From the NCBI GenBank assembly GCA_013416395.1, contig JACCEP010000002.1:248001-312000 (forward strand): a stretch of 64,000 nt of DNA, read 5' to 3'. Under the pieces are notes generated by a model that saw nothing but the letters and a program-made list of their open reading frames with translations, was not told the origin of the DNA and did no database searches. Both the position numbers and the translations under genes were made by a program. Shown here piece after piece: positions 8,877 to 18,196 of the stretch (the stretch's first letter is position 1; each line of letters starts with the position of its first letter). Source of the stretch: Alcaligenaceae bacterium. GTDB taxonomy: Bacteria > Pseudomonadota > Gammaproteobacteria > Burkholderiales > Burkholderiaceae_B.

Positions 8877-9577
8877 TAAGGTGAAAACCGGTAACCAACA
8901 CCCCAAACGGTCTGGATCCAGCGCGGTTGCTTGGGGTCTTCTTCGATGGCGCGGCGCAGACGAAGCACGGCAATGTCGATTGCTCGGTCATTGCGTATAC
9001 CTTCGTCATCATCCCGGGCCAGTGCCAGCAGCCGATCGCGAGAAAGTGGCTTGCCCGGGTTACTGACCAGCGCTTCCAGCAGGTTGACTTCGCCCCCTGT
9101 CAGCTTGATCACTTCTGTGTCCTTCATAAGCTGGCGGGTGGCCGGGTCGAATACAAAAGGCCCGAACGAAACTGGCTTGTCTTTATTGAGGGCAGAAGCC
9201 CCTTTTTTGCGCCTGAGCACGGCCTCAATACGGGCCAGCAGTTCGCGCGGATCAAACGGTTTGCCCAGGTAGTCGTCTGCGCCCGCCTCAAGCCCGATGA
9301 CGCGGTCTACGGTTTCATCTCGCGCAGTCAGTAAAATAACGGGAATGTCTTCACCTTGCTGACGCAGGCGGCGGCAGGCTTCGGCGCCGTCACCACCGGG
9401 CATCATGCGATCCAGCACGATAAGATCGGGCGAATAACGCTGAATGCGCTCGACCAGATCGCCCGCGTCGGCCGCTAGCAAGGTATCGTAATGGTGCCGG
9501 TTCAGATAATCTGCCAGCAACTGGCGCAAGGCCGGGTCGTCATCGACGACAAGCACTTTGACAAGAGGTGTTTCCAT
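8876..9577 (-). CDS. OmpR-family response regulator
   Basis: A 233-residue regulator. The receiver domain starts METPLVKVLVVDDDPALRQL, the phospho-acceptor Asp is in LIVLDRMMPGGDG (near residue 58), and the conserved Lys is in DYLGKPFDPREL. A winged-helix domain follows, with TGGEVNLLEALVSNPGKPLS and VWGVGYRFSP at the end. ATG at 9577 was preferred over longer in-frame extensions because it gives the standard OmpR start. It resembles OmpR and the Bordetella RisA type more than PhoB. It precedes the kinase and diverges from the chloride channel. Confidence 0.92.
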   Translation of the reverse strand: METPLVKVLVVDDDPALRQLLADYLNRHHYDTLLAADAGDLVERIQRYSPDLIVLDRMMPGGDGAEACRRLRQQGEDIPVILLTARDETVDRVIGLEAGADDYLGKPFDPRELLARIEAVLRRKKGASALNKDKPVSFGPFVFDPATRQLMKDTEVIKLTGGEVNLLEALVSNPGKPLSRDRLLALARDDDEGIRNDRAIDIAVLRLRRAIEEDPKQPRWIQTVWGVGYRFSP

Positions 9578-9685
9578 AGTATGCAGTGTGCCGTGTGTAG
9601 CATGGACGCGCAAGCTACTGGAAATGAATTGAAATACATAAATACAGTGCACGATGATGATTTGTTTTTCTGAGCCAGTTTCACC

Positions 9686-11488
9686 ATGATCCAGCGCAGC
9701 GTACAGTCTGTAAGAAATCAGCTTGCGGGCTACTCGTGGTTGACCGACATGCCTGCCATGCTTTGCTGGGCAGCGGTGGTAGGCGTGTTTGGCGCGTTTG
9801 CCACCATTGCCTTTCATCAGGGCATGGATTTGGTTCAGCACATGGCAACTGGCAAGAGAGGTTCTATTGTCGGCATGATCACCAGCTTGCCCTGGTATGG
9901 GCGGCTTCTGCTTCCGGCCGCGGGCGGGGTGACGGCGGGTTTGTTGCTCTGGGCTGCCTCAAAGTTGAAAGGCGGCGCCAACGCTGACTACATGGAGGCC
10001 GTTGCAATTGGCGATGGTCGCCTGTCAACGCGGCAGGGCTTGCTGCGATCACTGTCATCCCTGTTTTCAGTGTCATCAGGAGGTTCGTTGGGTCGGGAGG
10101 GCGCCATGGTGCACCTGGCGTCGCTGTGTGCGTCGGTGCTTGGCCGTCTTATCTATTTCAGTACCGCACGATTGCGATTGCTGGTGGCCTGCGGTGCGGC
10201 AGCCGGTGTGGCATCGGCCTATGGTGCGCCTTTGGCGGGTGCGCTGTTTGTAGCCGAAATCGTGCTCGGGTCGATGTCAATGCGTTCATTTGGGCCGTTG
10301 CTGGTGGCCGCTGCGTCCGCCAACATCGTTATGCGCATGACCGGGCATTATCAGACTACGTACGCCATGACGGATATCCCGCAAATTCCGGGCCTTGAGG
10401 TATTGCCTTTTGTTGCCCTGGGCGTGCTGGCCGGTTTTGGTGCGCCCTTGTTTCTGAAATTTATCGACCTTACCCGCCAACTGTTCCGGCGAACCAAGCT
10501 GCCGCTGCCCTTACGGTTGGGGTTGGGAGGGGCTCTGGTTGGCGTATTGCTGATGTTCTTGCCCCCGGTTGCCGGTAATGGCTACAGCGTGGTGTACTCG
10601 TTTCTGCATACCTCATGGGCCTGGCAGGCTGTTGTTGTCATACTGGTGTGCAAGGTGCTCGCCACGGCCATTACGGTGGGCTCGGGGGCTGTTGGGGGTG
10701 TGTTTACGCCCGCCCTGTTTGTGGGTGGGGCTCTGGGCACGCTGTTCGGGCTAATTATGGCGGCGCTGTGGCCAGGTATGCAAGCGCCGGTATACATGTA
10801 TGCGCTTGTCGGCATGGGCAGCTTTCTGGGCGCGGCCACCAGTGCGCCGTTGATGGCCATATTAATGATTTTTGAAATGACCCTCAGCTACCAGATCGTG
10901 TTGCCTTTGATGCTGGCGGCCGTGGTGGCGTATTTTGTATCACGTGCAATGGCCGAGGTGGCAATGTATGACGTTACGGTCGTGCGCGAGCGTGATGCTT
11001 TACTGCGTCATCGCCTGCGTTACACCATGATCAGCGATCTAGTACGGCCTGCTGACACGGTAGTGGCCGCCAGTGCCCCGATCAAAGATGCGCTGCAAAT
11101 GTTTCTTGATTACCCTGTAAGGTATTTGTATGTGGTTGATGACGACAATATTTTCCAGGGTGTCATTGCGCAGCAAGACCTGACCAGTTTATTGTTAAGC
11201 CAGAGTGACTTGGGTCAAAAGCGGGCTGGCGATGTGCTGCGTCGTGATGTTGTCAAAACTCTACACGCCAGCATGTCGCTGGATCAGGCCCAAGAGTACT
11301 TTGTGCAGTTTCGTGGTGAGCGCTTGCCGGTGGTTACAAACGAAGAGCGTCCGGCGCTTTTGGGTGTGGTATACAAGTCTGCGGTGCTTGAGAAATACAG
11401 CGCCCTGAAGCGATCACTCGATGCAAGCGCAGAAGCCATGCTTGATCATCCACCTGAGCGCAGGTCTCGTTCCTCAGATCAAGAGTAA
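9686..11488 (+). CDS. clcB: ClcB-like chloride channel with CBS domains
   Basis: A 600-residue ClC family protein. The membrane domain spans about residues 1-430, with GGSLGREGAMVHLASL (gating Glu of GREGP) and the filter region GSGAVGGVFTPALFVGGALG. The ALFVAEIVLGS segment keeps Glu202 but has Ile where E. coli ClcA has the proton-relay Glu203; a hydrophobic residue there is the pattern of channels and of ClcB. Residues about 450-580 form two CBS domains, which E. coli ClcB lacks. Ion selectivity and coupling are inferred. Start ATG 9686, divergent from the OmpR-like regulator. Confidence 0.85.
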   Translation: MIQRSVQSVRNQLAGYSWLTDMPAMLCWAAVVGVFGAFATIAFHQGMDLVQHMATGKRGSIVGMITSLPWYGRLLLPAAGGVTAGLLLWAASKLKGGANADYMEAVAIGDGRLSTRQGLLRSLSSLFSVSSGGSLGREGAMVHLASLCASVLGRLIYFSTARLRLLVACGAAAGVASAYGAPLAGALFVAEIVLGSMSMRSFGPLLVAAASANIVMRMTGHYQTTYAMTDIPQIPGLEVLPFVALGVLAGFGAPLFLKFIDLTRQLFRRTKLPLPLRLGLGGALVGVLLMFLPPVAGNGYSVVYSFLHTSWAWQAVVVILVCKVLATAITVGSGAVGGVFTPALFVGGALGTLFGLIMAALWPGMQAPVYMYALVGMGSFLGAATSAPLMAILMIFEMTLSYQIVLPLMLAAVVAYFVSRAMAEVAMYDVTVVRERDALLRHRLRYTMISDLVRPADTVVAASAPIKDALQMFLDYPVRYLYVVDDDNIFQGVIAQQDLTSLLLSQSDLGQKRAGDVLRRDVVKTLHASMSLDQAQEYFVQFRGERLPVVTNEERPALLGVVYKSAVLEKYSALKRSLDASAEAMLDHPPERRSRSSDQE

Positions 11489-11633
11489 TCAAGGCAACCG
11501 CATCATAAGGGCGCAAGGCTCCTTGGCACCACGGTGCTGTCGTGCCTGGCTCCAGGCCGTAGCGCCTCTTGCTTTCCCTCTTTCCAAGCGCGGGCCGCGA
11601 CTGTAGCGAGCTTCAATTACATTGTTTTTTGTT

Positions 11634-12773
11634 ATGCATTTCTTTCGTCAAGGTTTGTCTATGGTTTTGTTGCTTGTGTTGGCGCTCGCCACGCCAGTGC
11701 GGGCGCAGGCAAACGGCGCCACGCCGCCGCCATGGCGGGCGTTGGGCGGAGTGAGAGCGTACTCGGTACCCGAACGGGCTCCTATGAAAGCCATGCCGCT
11801 GGACGGGGCAGAGGACATGTCGGGCCGCAATGCTTCGCCCGATGACGGCGAATCCGACTTGGGGCCGGGCTATGTTCCCAATCGCTATGCATGGCAGGCC
11901 AGCAGCCATCCAGAGCCCCGGCGCGCACGTGTTTCCGATAGATCCCCAGGCTTGCGTGGGGCTCCGGCCTGGAGGTCGGGCAAAGTCCATAGGCGAGCGC
12001 TTGCCGCTGACCGTCCCTGGGCGATGGGCACCAGTTCATGGCAGTACAAGGGAGAGCAGGGCCTGCGAGTTTCTCTGGGAAACCGTGCCATTGCGGCACC
12101 CGCTTGGGCTCGCGGGGCGAGTCTGGGTGGCATCACCGTGGCCAGGAAAGCAGGGCAAGTCAGTTCCGATGACGTGTGGGCATATTCGGTTTCGCTGGGA
12201 GCCATTGACCGTGCGCCCAATATCAAAGAGGGCGATCTCGATTATGGTGAACGTGCGGCCCATGTGCTGTTCAGTTATGGGCTATTACCCGATCTGACCA
12301 TGGAGTCCCAGCTCGAAGTCGCGCCTCACATGGTCACAACAGGTCTTGGTGGTGAGTATGAAACACAGTGGGGTGCCTGGACGGCTGGCGTGGCACAAGC
12401 CAGCCACAGCCTGTACAAAGGTTGGCGTTATCAGGCTGGTTATGCGGTAGACGTGGCTGAAGACCTTTCCCTGTCGTGGATGAACGAACATTATTCTGCC
12501 GGGTTTGTAGATCTCAGTACGTATTCGAGTGGCCCGGCCGCTGTCGGAGCAAATCGCCACAAATGGTCGGCGACCGTGCCAACCCGGCGCTGGGGCGACA
12601 TCAGCGGCACGTTTGAGCGGCTCAGCCCCACTTCGGGTGATTCCAGCAGCCTTTTTGGCTTGACCCAGCAGTTCTGGTACAGCCCCAATCTGCGTGTCGG
12701 CATCAGCACCCGACGCGAATTGCGTACCGGGGACTATGATGTAGGGGTTCGGCTTTCTGTGTCTATTTTTTAA
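11634..12773 (+). CDS. Orphan usher-like outer-membrane beta-barrel protein
   Basis: A 379-residue secreted protein with a signal peptide (FRQGLSMVLLLVLALATPVRA) and a low-complexity region to about 120. A beta-rich C-terminal half follows, reading like the barrel strands of fimbrial ushers: SYGLLPDLTMESQLEVAP, GLGGEYETQWGAWTAG, GWRYQAGYAV, then SAGFVDLSTYSS, ending in alternating strands with a terminal Phe. True ushers are about 800 residues with a plug and chaperone-binding ends, which are missing, and no chaperone or pilin gene is nearby. ATG 11634 places the signal peptide well. It may be a small porin-like barrel derived from an usher. Confidence 0.6.
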   Translation: MHFFRQGLSMVLLLVLALATPVRAQANGATPPPWRALGGVRAYSVPERAPMKAMPLDGAEDMSGRNASPDDGESDLGPGYVPNRYAWQASSHPEPRRARVSDRSPGLRGAPAWRSGKVHRRALAADRPWAMGTSSWQYKGEQGLRVSLGNRAIAAPAWARGASLGGITVARKAGQVSSDDVWAYSVSLGAIDRAPNIKEGDLDYGERAAHVLFSYGLLPDLTMESQLEVAPHMVTTGLGGEYETQWGAWTAGVAQASHSLYKGWRYQAGYAVDVAEDLSLSWMNEHYSAGFVDLSTYSSGPAAVGANRHKWSATVPTRRWGDISGTFERLSPTSGDSSSLFGLTQQFWYSPNLRVGISTRRELRTGDYDVGVRLSVSIF

Positions 12774-12788
12774 TTGTTATTTTTGCGC

Positions 12789-14618
12789 ATGCCTTTATCT
12801 TCCCTCGAAACTCTGCAGCAAGTATTCGGCTACGAAGCGTTTCGTGGTGAGCAGCAGGCCATTATCGACCATGTTGTCGATGGCGGTGACGCACTGGTAC
12901 TGATGCCTACCGGGGGCGGCAAGTCACTGTGTTATCAGATACCGGCACTGGTCAGGCCTGGCACTGGCATTGTTATTTCGCCATTGATCGCACTTATGCA
13001 GGATCAGGTCGATGCCCTGACCGAGCTGGGCGTGCGGGCGGCTTATCTTAATTCGTCGCAAGACTGGCGCGAGGCGCGTGAGGTTGAGCGCGCCTTTGTC
13101 GCTGGTGAACTTGATTTGCTGTATGTCGCACCCGAGCGCCTGCTGACTGACCGGTGCATGGACATGCTGTCACAGGGGCGTATCGCGCTGTTTGCCATTG
13201 ACGAGGCGCATTGTGTGTCGCAATGGGGGCACGATTTCAGGCCCGAGTATCTTGGCCTGTCTGTGTTGCACGAAAAGTGGCCAGGTATTCCGCGGCTGGC
13301 GCTTACCGCCACCGCAACGTCTGCCACCCGAAGCGAGATTGCCGAGCGACTCGATCTGAGCGGCGCTCCGCATTTTGTGGCCAGCTTTGATCGCCCCAAT
13401 ATCCGTTATCGCATCATTGAAAAAAATGAGGTGCGTAGGCAATTACTGGCATTCATTCAGGCAGAGCACGAGGGCGATTGCGGTATTGTTTATTGTTTAT
13501 CGAGGGCACGCGTCGAAGAAACGGCCACCTATTTGTGCGAGCACGGCATCCCGGCGTTGCCTTACCATGCTGGTCTCAGTCAGGCGGTGCGCGCTGACAA
13601 CCAGTCGCGATTTCTGCGTGAAGAGGGGCGGGTTATGGTGGCCACCATTGCGTTTGGCATGGGGGTTAACAAGCCCGATGTGCGTTTCGTGGCCCATATT
13701 GACTTACCCAAGTCTGTCGAAGGGTATTACCAGGAAACGGGTCGCGCTGGGCGTGATAGTCTGCCGGCCACGGCCTGGCTGGCGTATGGCCTGCAAGATG
13801 TGGTGCAGCAACGGCGCATGATCAGTGAGTCTGCCGGTGATGAGTCTTTCAAGCGCCGTCTGGGGGCTCAGCTCGATGCCATGTTGGGTTTGTGCGAAAC
13901 CGTGTCATGCCGGCGTCAGCGGCTTCTGGCTTATTTTGATCAGGCCATACAGCCTTGTGGCAATTGTGATACCTGCCTGGAGCCACCAGAAGCCTGGGAC
14001 GGCACCGTTGCTGCGCAGAAGATACTTTCGGCAGTCTACCGTCTGTGGCGCGAGCGGGGGCAGCGCTTTGGCGCGGGCCATCTCATTGATATATTGCGCG
14101 GCAAGCCCACTGACCGCATCAAAGAATATGGGCATGACACCTTGTCTGTTTTCGGCGTAGGCGCTGACCTGTCTGAAAATGCCTGGCGTGGCGTGTTGCG
14201 CCAGTTGCTGGCCAACAGCTTTCTGGCTGTTGATCATGAGGGCTACGGAACACTCACGCTTACAGAAAGCAGTCGGGCTGTGCTGAAAGGCGAGCATACG
14301 CTCATGCTCCGACGCGAATCAGAAAAAAAATCACGCAGCGCTCGGTCTACAGGCGGGCGTAGCAAAGAACCGGCCGTGCTCCTGCCGCCCGAGGCACAGC
14401 AGCGGTTTGAGCTTCTGCGTACGTGGCGCGCCGAGGTAGCACGCAGCCACGGCGTTCCAGCCTACGTGATCTTTCATGATGCCACGCTGCGTGAAGTGGC
14501 CCTTGAAAGCCCCCAAACCCTGGACGATCTTGACGGTATAACTGGAATCGGCGTGCGCAAGCGCGAAGCTTACGGTGAAGAGCTGCTGCGTTGCGTGGCG
14601 GGGTTGCCCGTGCTGTAG
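12789..14618 (+). CDS. recQ: ATP-dependent DNA helicase RecQ
   Basis: A 609-residue superfamily 2 helicase acting in recombination and fork repair. Walker A TGGGKS is near residues 41-46 and the DEAH box at 138-141 in IDEAHCVSQWGHDFRPEY. Motif VI sits in YYQETGRAGRDSLPA. The zinc-binding segment has CRRQRLLAYF then CGNCDTC, and a C-terminal HRDC domain begins near LLRTWRAEVARSHGVPAYV. ATG 12789 was chosen over an upstream TTG. The gene starts 15 bp after the usher-like gene and converges on ruvB with 14 bp between stops. Confidence 0.97.
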   Translation: MPLSSLETLQQVFGYEAFRGEQQAIIDHVVDGGDALVLMPTGGGKSLCYQIPALVRPGTGIVISPLIALMQDQVDALTELGVRAAYLNSSQDWREAREVERAFVAGELDLLYVAPERLLTDRCMDMLSQGRIALFAIDEAHCVSQWGHDFRPEYLGLSVLHEKWPGIPRLALTATATSATRSEIAERLDLSGAPHFVASFDRPNIRYRIIEKNEVRRQLLAFIQAEHEGDCGIVYCLSRARVEETATYLCEHGIPALPYHAGLSQAVRADNQSRFLREEGRVMVATIAFGMGVNKPDVRFVAHIDLPKSVEGYYQETGRAGRDSLPATAWLAYGLQDVVQQRRMISESAGDESFKRRLGAQLDAMLGLCETVSCRRQRLLAYFDQAIQPCGNCDTCLEPPEAWDGTVAAQKILSAVYRLWRERGQRFGAGHLIDILRGKPTDRIKEYGHDTLSVFGVGADLSENAWRGVLRQLLANSFLAVDHEGYGTLTLTESSRAVLKGEHTLMLRRESEKKSRSARSTGGRSKEPAVLLPPEAQQRFELLRTWRAEVARSHGVPAYVIFHDATLREVALESPQTLDDLDGITGIGVRKREAYGEELLRCVAGLPVL

Positions 14619-14632
14619 TGGCGGTGGGTAAT

Positions 14633-15700
14633 TTAAGTGAACAGCTCGGGCGTGCCGCCAGGGCCTGCAGGTGGCGTAAGGCCCAGATGGCGCCAGGTGG
14701 TCATGGTCGCTACACGGCCTCGCGGGGTGCGCTGCAGATAGCCGTGCTGAATCAGGTAAGGCTCGATTACATCTTCGATGGTGTCGCGCTCTTCGCCAAT
14801 GGCAGCTGCCAGACTGTCAACGCCTACCGGGCCACCATCAAACTTGTGAATAATGGCTTCAAGCAGCTTGCGATCCATCAGGTCTAACCCTTGTGGGTCG
14901 ACCTCAAGCATGGCAAGGGCGGCGTTGGCCACTTGGGCATCTATGTGGCCCTGGGCCCTGACCTCGGCGTAATCACGCACGCGTCTGAGCAGGCGATTGG
15001 CTATGCGAGGCGTGCCGCGCGCACGGCGTGCGATTTCAACCGCGCCTTCTGGCGAAGTATGTGCATTGAGCAACTTGGCGCTGCGCGTGACGATATGGGT
15101 GAGGTCTTCGGCATTGTAGAACTCGAGCCGCGAGACAATGCCAAAACGGTCGCGCAGCGGGTTGGTAAGCATGCCGGCGCGTGTGGTGGCACCCACAAGA
15201 GTAAACGGCTGCAGATCGATTTTTACACTGCGAGCTGCCGGCCCTTCGCCAATAAGAATATCTATTTGAAAGTCTTCGAGTGCCGGGTAAAGTATTTCTT
15301 CGACGACCGGCGACAGGCGGTGGATTTCGTCAATAAACAGCACATCGTTTTTTTCGAGGTTGGTGAGCAGGGCGGCAAGATCGCCGGGACGCTCAAGCAC
15401 CGGACCCGAAGTTTGGCGCATCTGCACACCCATTTCGTGCGCCACAATATGGGCAAGCGTGGTTTTACCCAGACCCGGGGGGCCAAAAAGCAGAACATGA
15501 TCAAGAGACTCCCCACGATTGCGGGCAGCCTGAATGAAAATTTCGAGTTGCTCGCGTACGCGATGCTGGCCGATGTATTCATTGAGCGATCGCGGACGCA
15601 GGGCGCGCTCGATGGACTCTTCATTGGGAGAAGCGCTATGCGGGGTGACAATGCGCTCTGGGGCCGGAGCGCTGGAGAGCGAGTCAGAATGTATGGCCAT
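14633..15700 (-). CDS. ruvB: Holliday junction branch-migration ATPase RuvB
   Basis: A 355-residue AAA+ ATPase that drives branch migration with RuvA. Walker A is GPPGLGKT at residues 73-80, Walker B/DEIH at 124-127, and sensor and arginine-finger segments ([17 protein letters not shown]) follow. The C-terminal winged helix ends in [16 protein letters not shown] 15700 gives the normal N-terminus; an upstream in-frame ATG would add 21 residues. Here ruvB is separated from ruvA/ruvC by the PLP lyase gene. A heptamer array lies 90 bp before its start. Confidence 0.97.
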   Translation of the reverse strand: MAIHSDSLSSAPAPERIVTPHSASPNEESIERALRPRSLNEYIGQHRVREQLEIFIQAARNRGESLDHVLLFGPPGLGKTTLAHIVAHEMGVQMRQTSGPVLERPGDLAALLTNLEKNDVLFIDEIHRLSPVVEEILYPALEDFQIDILIGEGPAARSVKIDLQPFTLVGATTRAGMLTNPLRDRFGIVSRLEFYNAEDLTHIVTRSAKLLNAHTSPEGAVEIARRARGTPRIANRLLRRVRDYAEVRAQGHIDAQVANAALAMLEVDPQGLDLMDRKLLEAIIHKFDGGPVGVDSLAAAIGEERDTIEDVIEPYLIQHGYLQRTPRGRVATMTTWRHLGLTPPAGPGGTPELFT

Positions 15701-15790
15701 GGGGTATGTGCTGAGTATATTTACAGTGCAATGGTAACCGATGCGTAGACGCTGTGCGGACAATCACATGGTGACGCATAATTGCATGGC

Positions 15791-15845
15791 AAGCAGCAAG
15801 CAGCAAGCAGCAAGCAGCAAGCAGCAAGCAGCAAGCAGCAAGCAG
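15791..15845. repeat. Heptamer tandem array, AAGCAGC x 7.9
   Basis: Seven perfect copies of AAGCAGC plus AAGCAG lie in the 499-bp gap between the divergent ruvB and PLP-lyase genes. Degenerate AGCAGGC-like units continue to about 15900. The array starts 90 bp upstream of the ruvB ATG, in or near its promoter/leader. A 7-bp unit changes spacing, not reading frame, when copies are gained or lost outside genes. Open frames reading LLLAACC through it are artefacts of the repeat. Confidence 0.95.
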
Positions 15846-16062
15846 GAGGCAGCAGGCAGCAGGCGACGAGGCAGCACGCAGCACGCGGCAGACGGCCTGC
15901 AGTAGATAGCAGGCAGTGGGTAGGATTAGATAGCGTTAAATAACGGGCAGTGCGCGGCGGGCGGAAAGCAGCAAGTGGTCAACAGGCGGCGGGTGGCGGC
16001 CGATAAACAGAAAACTGAAAACAAAATACGCAACAAGTTGCACCCGGCAGGTAACATGTAGC

Positions 16063-16129
16063 AAGCAACAAGCAACAAGCAACAAGCAACAAGCAACAAG
16101 CAACAAGCAACAAGCAACAAGCAACAAGC
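16063..16129. repeat. Heptamer tandem array, AAGCAAC x 9.6
   Basis: Nine perfect copies of AAGCAAC plus AAGC. The unit differs from the array at 15791-15845 by one base (G to A), so the two arrays probably share an origin. It ends 70 bp before the ATG of the PLP-lyase gene at 16200. Between the arrays (15846-16062) lies degenerate GC-rich sequence without a gene. Confidence 0.95.
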
Positions 16130-16199
16130 CGTCATCTACGCCCTGCAAGCTCGATGTGCCTTCCTCGTTTATTTCAGAAATTTTCTTTTAAGAATACCC

Positions 16200-17186
16200 A
16201 TGACTGCCACGCTGCCTGATTATGAAGATGTCCTTAAAGCCGCCGCCCGTCTTGAAGGGGTTGCCCATCGCACGCCTGTATTGCGCTCAAGCACGCTGGA
16301 TACTCGGCTGGGTGCCCAGGTTTTTTTCAAATGTGAAAATTTTCAGCGCATCGGCGCATTTAAGTTTCGCGGTGGTTACAACGCTATTGCTGCATTAAGT
16401 GAAGCGCAGCGCCGCCGGGGCGTGGTGGCGTTTTCGTCTGGCAATCATGCCCAGGCGGTAGCGCTAGCCGCAAAGCTGCTGGGTGCGCCAGCTACTATTG
16501 TTATGCCCGCCGATGCACCGCGCGCCAAGAAAAATGCGACACAAGAATACGGCGCTCGTGTGATCGAGTACGACCGAGCCACGCAAGACCGTGAACAGGT
16601 AGCCCGTCAGTTTGTCGAACGTGATGGCCTCAGTCTGATTCCTCCTTTTGATTACGCTGATGTCATTGCCGGGCAGGGCACGGCCGTCAAAGAACTGCTG
16701 GAAGAAGCAGGCGGTCTTGATGTACTGTTTGTGCCAGTGGGAGGAGGTGGCTTGATTTCCGGATCGGCCTTGTCGGCCCATGCGGTCAGCCCTGATTGTC
16801 AGGTATTTGGTGTCGAGCCCCAGGCGGGTAATGATGCGCAGCAGTCATTTCGCAGTGGTGCCATCGTGCGTATTCCACAGCCCAGCTCCATTGCCGACGG
16901 TGCGCTTACGCAGGCTCTCGGTCAGCTTACCTTTCCGCTCATCCAACGCCATGTCAAAGACATACTCACGGTAACCGATGCCCAGCTCGTACGGGCCATG
17001 CAGTTTTTTGCAGAACGCATGAAAATCGTGGTCGAACCCACCGGCTGCCTGGGTGCGGCGGCCGTCATGAATGAAGCCGTGCCTCTGAAAGGTATGAGAG
17101 TGGGTGTATTGCTAAGCGGTGGCAATGTTGATCTTGCCAGTTATGGCGCTCAACTCGCGGCAAGTGATCGCTTGCCGCCCACCTGA
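16200..17186 (+). CDS. Threonine/serine dehydratase-type PLP lyase
   Basis: A 328-residue fold-type II PLP enzyme. The PLP lysine is K55 in GAFKFRGGYNA. SSGNHAQAVALAAKLLG is the substrate loop, the phosphate-binding GGGG is at 181-184, and VLLSGGNVDL is near the end. The C-terminal regulatory ACT-like domains of biosynthetic IlvA (about 510 residues) are absent. It therefore belongs with catabolic threonine dehydratase, serine racemase or threo-3-hydroxyaspartate ammonia-lyase. Substrate cannot be fixed by eye. It is a single gene with a heptamer array 70 bp upstream. Confidence 0.85.
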   Translation: MTATLPDYEDVLKAAARLEGVAHRTPVLRSSTLDTRLGAQVFFKCENFQRIGAFKFRGGYNAIAALSEAQRRRGVVAFSSGNHAQAVALAAKLLGAPATIVMPADAPRAKKNATQEYGARVIEYDRATQDREQVARQFVERDGLSLIPPFDYADVIAGQGTAVKELLEEAGGLDVLFVPVGGGGLISGSALSAHAVSPDCQVFGVEPQAGNDAQQSFRSGAIVRIPQPSSIADGALTQALGQLTFPLIQRHVKDILTVTDAQLVRAMQFFAERMKIVVEPTGCLGAAAVMNEAVPLKGMRVGVLLSGGNVDLASYGAQLAASDRLPPT

Positions 17187-17356
17187 AAGGGCCTCGTCAG
17201 CCTGTGTTGTGGCGCGTAAAGCACGGCGATATCCATGGCGTCAATCTCTCGCGGTAACCAACAACCAGTTGTGGGCTCGATCGGGTTCTGTGGGCCCACA
17301 GCGTAGCCGTAGCGTGTTGCGGCGTTGTACTACCACGGCCCCGTCGCATAAGAAGT

Positions 17357-17403
17357 GGGACTCCGCACCTTATAGGCGCGACAATAAACAGAAGCGGAGT
17401 TCC
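17357..17403 (+). terminator. Weak hairpin terminator candidate after the PLP lyase
   Basis: GGGACTCCGC pairs with GCGGAGTTCC (one G-T pair) across a 27-base loop and is followed by TTATTTTAT. It sits between the convergent PLP-lyase and ruvA genes. The long loop makes it an unsure terminator. The rest of the 261-bp gap holds a short palindrome GTGGGCCCAC and nothing else clear. Confidence 0.35.
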
Positions 17404-17447
17404 TTATTTTATGCGCACGTCAGTGGCCAGCAACGGGATTTCGCCTC

Positions 17448-18023
17448 TTATGCTCGCGACAGTGACTTGAGTGCCAGCCTGATACCTTCGGCCACCTCGA
17501 TGTTTTCGGGCAACTTCTTGAGTGCTGCCTGCGACTCGCTGGACGAATACCCTAATGACAAGAGCGCGTTCATAATATCGTCGCGTCCGTTGTTGAGCGT
17601 GCCAGGCACATGCGGAAGGTCGGCACCCAGTTTGCCTCGCAGCTCGAGCAACAAGCGCTCGGCTGTTTTCTTGCCGATGCCGGGAACCCGCGTTAAACGG
17701 CCCGTTTCCTGCTGTGTAATGGCAGCGCCCAATTCGTCGACCGTCATGCCCGACAGCACAGAAAGTGCCGTGCGCGCGCCGATACCGGTAACCTTGATCA
17801 GCGCCCGAAAGGCGCTACGCTCTTTGGCGGACAGAAACCCGTACAGCGTGTGAGCGTCTTCGCGCACGGCCAGGTGGGTATACAGCGTTATGGTTGATCC
17901 GGTGTCAGGCAGGTCATACAGCGTGCTCATGGGAACATCAATCTCGTAGCCCACGCCGCCCACGTCTATGCAAACAATAGGCGGTAGTTTTTCAATCAGT
18001 TTTCCGGTAATGCGTCCGATCAT
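17448..18023 (-). CDS. ruvA: Holliday junction-binding protein RuvA
   Basis: A 191-residue protein of standard length. The N-terminal OB-fold begins [12 protein letters not shown] and contains [17 protein letters not shown]. Central tandem helix-hairpin-helix motifs follow ([18 protein letters not shown] and [21 protein letters not shown]). The C-terminal domain that contacts RuvB contains [16 protein letters not shown]. RuvA tetramers hold the junction open for RuvB. It lies 173 bp downstream of ruvC on the same strand, probably the same operon. Confidence 0.97.
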   Translation of the reverse strand: MIGRITGKLIEKLPPIVCIDVGGVGYEIDVPMSTLYDLPDTGSTITLYTHLAVREDAHTLYGFLSAKERSAFRALIKVTGIGARTALSVLSGMTVDELGAAITQQETGRLTRVPGIGKKTAERLLLELRGKLGADLPHVPGTLNNGRDDIMNALLSLGYSSSESQAALKKLPENIEVAEGIRLALKSLSRA

Positions 18024-18196
18024 TTAGATGCTCCACAACTCACTGCCCAATAAGGCTAGGTGATAAAACGCACGCTGCCCTGGGGCTGCTCTGCAAAATT
18101 GACTATGCGCCTGACCACACGGTACGTGTTTATAGACGTAACCCTGCGGGGCCGTGTTTTACTGGAGGCCAAGGCTCTCCCGAACTAGGATGAAGT

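Noticed and set aside
9602-9673. Short ORF before the ClcB-like gene
   Set aside because: No ribosome-binding site and no conserved feature; lies in the divergent promoter region.
15791-16129. CRISPR array
   Set aside because: The unit is a 7-bp direct tandem without spacers and no cas gene is nearby.
15684-16148. Open frames reading LLLAACC/LLVACC repeats on the minus strand
   Set aside because: They are produced by the heptamer arrays (7 bp read through three frames) and have no ribosome-binding site or domain.
17119-17853. A 244-codon plus-strand frame antisense to ruvA
   Set aside because: It runs from the end of the PLP lyase through ruvA antisense, with no recognisable domain; a GC-rich shadow.
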